From Bacteroidales bacterium (GTDB taxonomy: Bacteria > Bacteroidota > Bacteroidia > Bacteroidales > VadinHA17): DNA of 5,274 nucleotides. Location of the stretch: assembly GCA_017882245.1 (NCBI GenBank), contig JADGPV010000024.1, positions 1 to 5,274 on the forward strand. The letters run 5' to 3'. Shown here piece after piece: positions 4,677 to 5,274 of this stretch (position 1 is the first letter of the stretch; each line of letters opens with the position of its first letter). The notes beneath the pieces were generated by a model. It searched no databases. It saw only the letters and a list, made by a program, of their open reading frames with translations, and was not told where the DNA came from. A program made the translations under genes and the position numbers.

Positions 4677-5274
4677 ATGAAAAAGAGGATAGAAGATCTC
4701 ACTGTGACTGAAAACCGTCGGCTGACAGACAGCTTCTTTGTTCTGAAAGTCACTTCCTCCCTCATATTACCTGAGATCCTGCCAGGGCAGTTCGTTCAGG
4801 TGCTGGTTGCAGACTGCCCTTCTACCTTTCTTCGCCGGCCTCTTTCTGTGCATGATGTTAATGTTACTGAGAACACGATCTCATTCTTAATACAGGTAGC
4901 AGGAAAGGGTACGGAGCGTTTGTCAAAACTGACTCAGGGGGAGAAACTCAACATGATCTATCCGTTGGGAAACTCATTTACGCTTCCGCATAAAGGTGAG
5001 AAGGTGCTGCTGACAGGCGGTGGGTGCGGCATGGCGCCGCTGCTTTATCTTGGCAGGAAGACTAAAGAAGCAGGTGCTGAGGTAAACTTTGCCTTTGGCT
5101 TTCGCAACCGTCTGAGGATACCAGAACATAAAGAGTTTAAAAAACTGGGCATCGTGCACCTTGCCACCGAAGATGGGTCGGAGGGATGCAAGGGTCTTCT
5201 TACTGACATATCGGCTTTAAGGGAAGAGAATTGGGACAGGGTATATAGCTGCGGTCCCGAGCTGATGATGAAGG
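4677..5274 (+). CDS. pyrK: Dihydroorotate dehydrogenase electron-transfer subunit, 3' end outside window
   Basis: This is the FAD and 2Fe-2S subunit that passes electrons from the PyrD catalytic subunit (class 1B dihydroorotate dehydrogenase) to NAD+ in pyrimidine synthesis. The first 199 residues are present; the family usually has about 250-265. The start is MKKRIEDLTVTENRRLTDSF. The ferredoxin-reductase-like FAD domain has PGQFVQV (36-42) and the flavin motif FLRRPLSVHD (51-60). The nucleotide-binding domain has LLTGGGCGMAPLLYLG (111-126), TEDGSEG (164-170) and the SCGPELMMK stretch at 191-199. The C-terminal cysteine cluster binding the 2Fe-2S centre lies beyond the window, so its intactness is not testable. 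The ATG at 4677 is preceded by an AAAGG stretch, one of the few Shine-Dalgarno-like sequences here. pyrD would be expected next. Confidence 0.93.
   Translation, partial: MKKRIEDLTVTENRRLTDSFFVLKVTSSLILPEILPGQFVQVLVADCPSTFLRRPLSVHDVNVTENTISFLIQVAGKGTERLSKLTQGEKLNMIYPLGNSFTLPHKGEKVLLTGGGCGMAPLLYLGRKTKEAGAEVNFAFGFRNRLRIPEHKEFKKLGIVHLATEDGSEGCKGLLTDISALREENWDRVYSCGPELMMK

Overview
The window looks like a chromosomal segment from a member of the Bacteroidota, most likely an anaerobic, fermenting Bacteroidales-type organism. Reasons: a Ptb/Buk acyl-kinase pair; starts with little or no Shine-Dalgarno sequence; -7 boxes of the Bacteroidota form TAnnTTTG before several genes; and an XRE regulator of a layout I recall as common in this phylum (short HTH, LLFG(R/K)G motif, conserved aromatic C-terminal tail). 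Species cannot be named from the sequence.

Layout. 1-420: 3' part of a phosphate butyryltransferase gene. 420-1499: butyrate kinase, overlapping it by one base (TGATG), so the pair is translationally coupled. Together they convert an acyl-CoA (butyryl-CoA or a branched analogue) through acyl phosphate to free acid plus ATP. 1500-1581: a short convergent gap built from three imperfect heptanucleotide tandem repeats. 1582-2277 (minus): a short-chain dehydrogenase/reductase. 2384-2938 (plus): a small secreted, probably outer-membrane beta-barrel protein of unknown role. 2979-3512: a SlyD-like FKBP peptidyl-prolyl isomerase with a Cys/Gly-rich tail, followed by a hairpin at 3582-3602 that may be a terminator. 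3513-4186: about 670 bases with no convincing gene, strongly AT-rich from about 3740. 4187-4627: an XRE-family DNA-binding protein. 4677-end: the first 199 codons of pyrK, the FAD/2Fe-2S electron-transfer subunit of dihydroorotate dehydrogenase.

The most interesting part is the AT-rich stretch before the XRE gene. It holds four perfect copies of the palindrome TTACA-nn-TGTAA (3807, 4113, 4136, 4160), one copy with a single mismatch (3761) and further TGTAA half-sites. The three gene-proximal copies are 23 and 24 bp apart centre to centre. The outer two are reverse complements of each other and the middle one is self-complementary. The last copy contains TACATTTG, a perfect -7 box for the XRE gene, and the first copy contains the same box pointing the other way. 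This is the geometry of a lambda OR-like operator with a second upstream operator cluster about 300 bp away. The XRE protein is the obvious candidate ligand, though the core also resembles BlaI/MecI operators.

The remaining genes look like ordinary core metabolism and housekeeping. Apart from ptb-buk and possibly the barrel/FKBP pair, no functional linkage between neighbours is evident.
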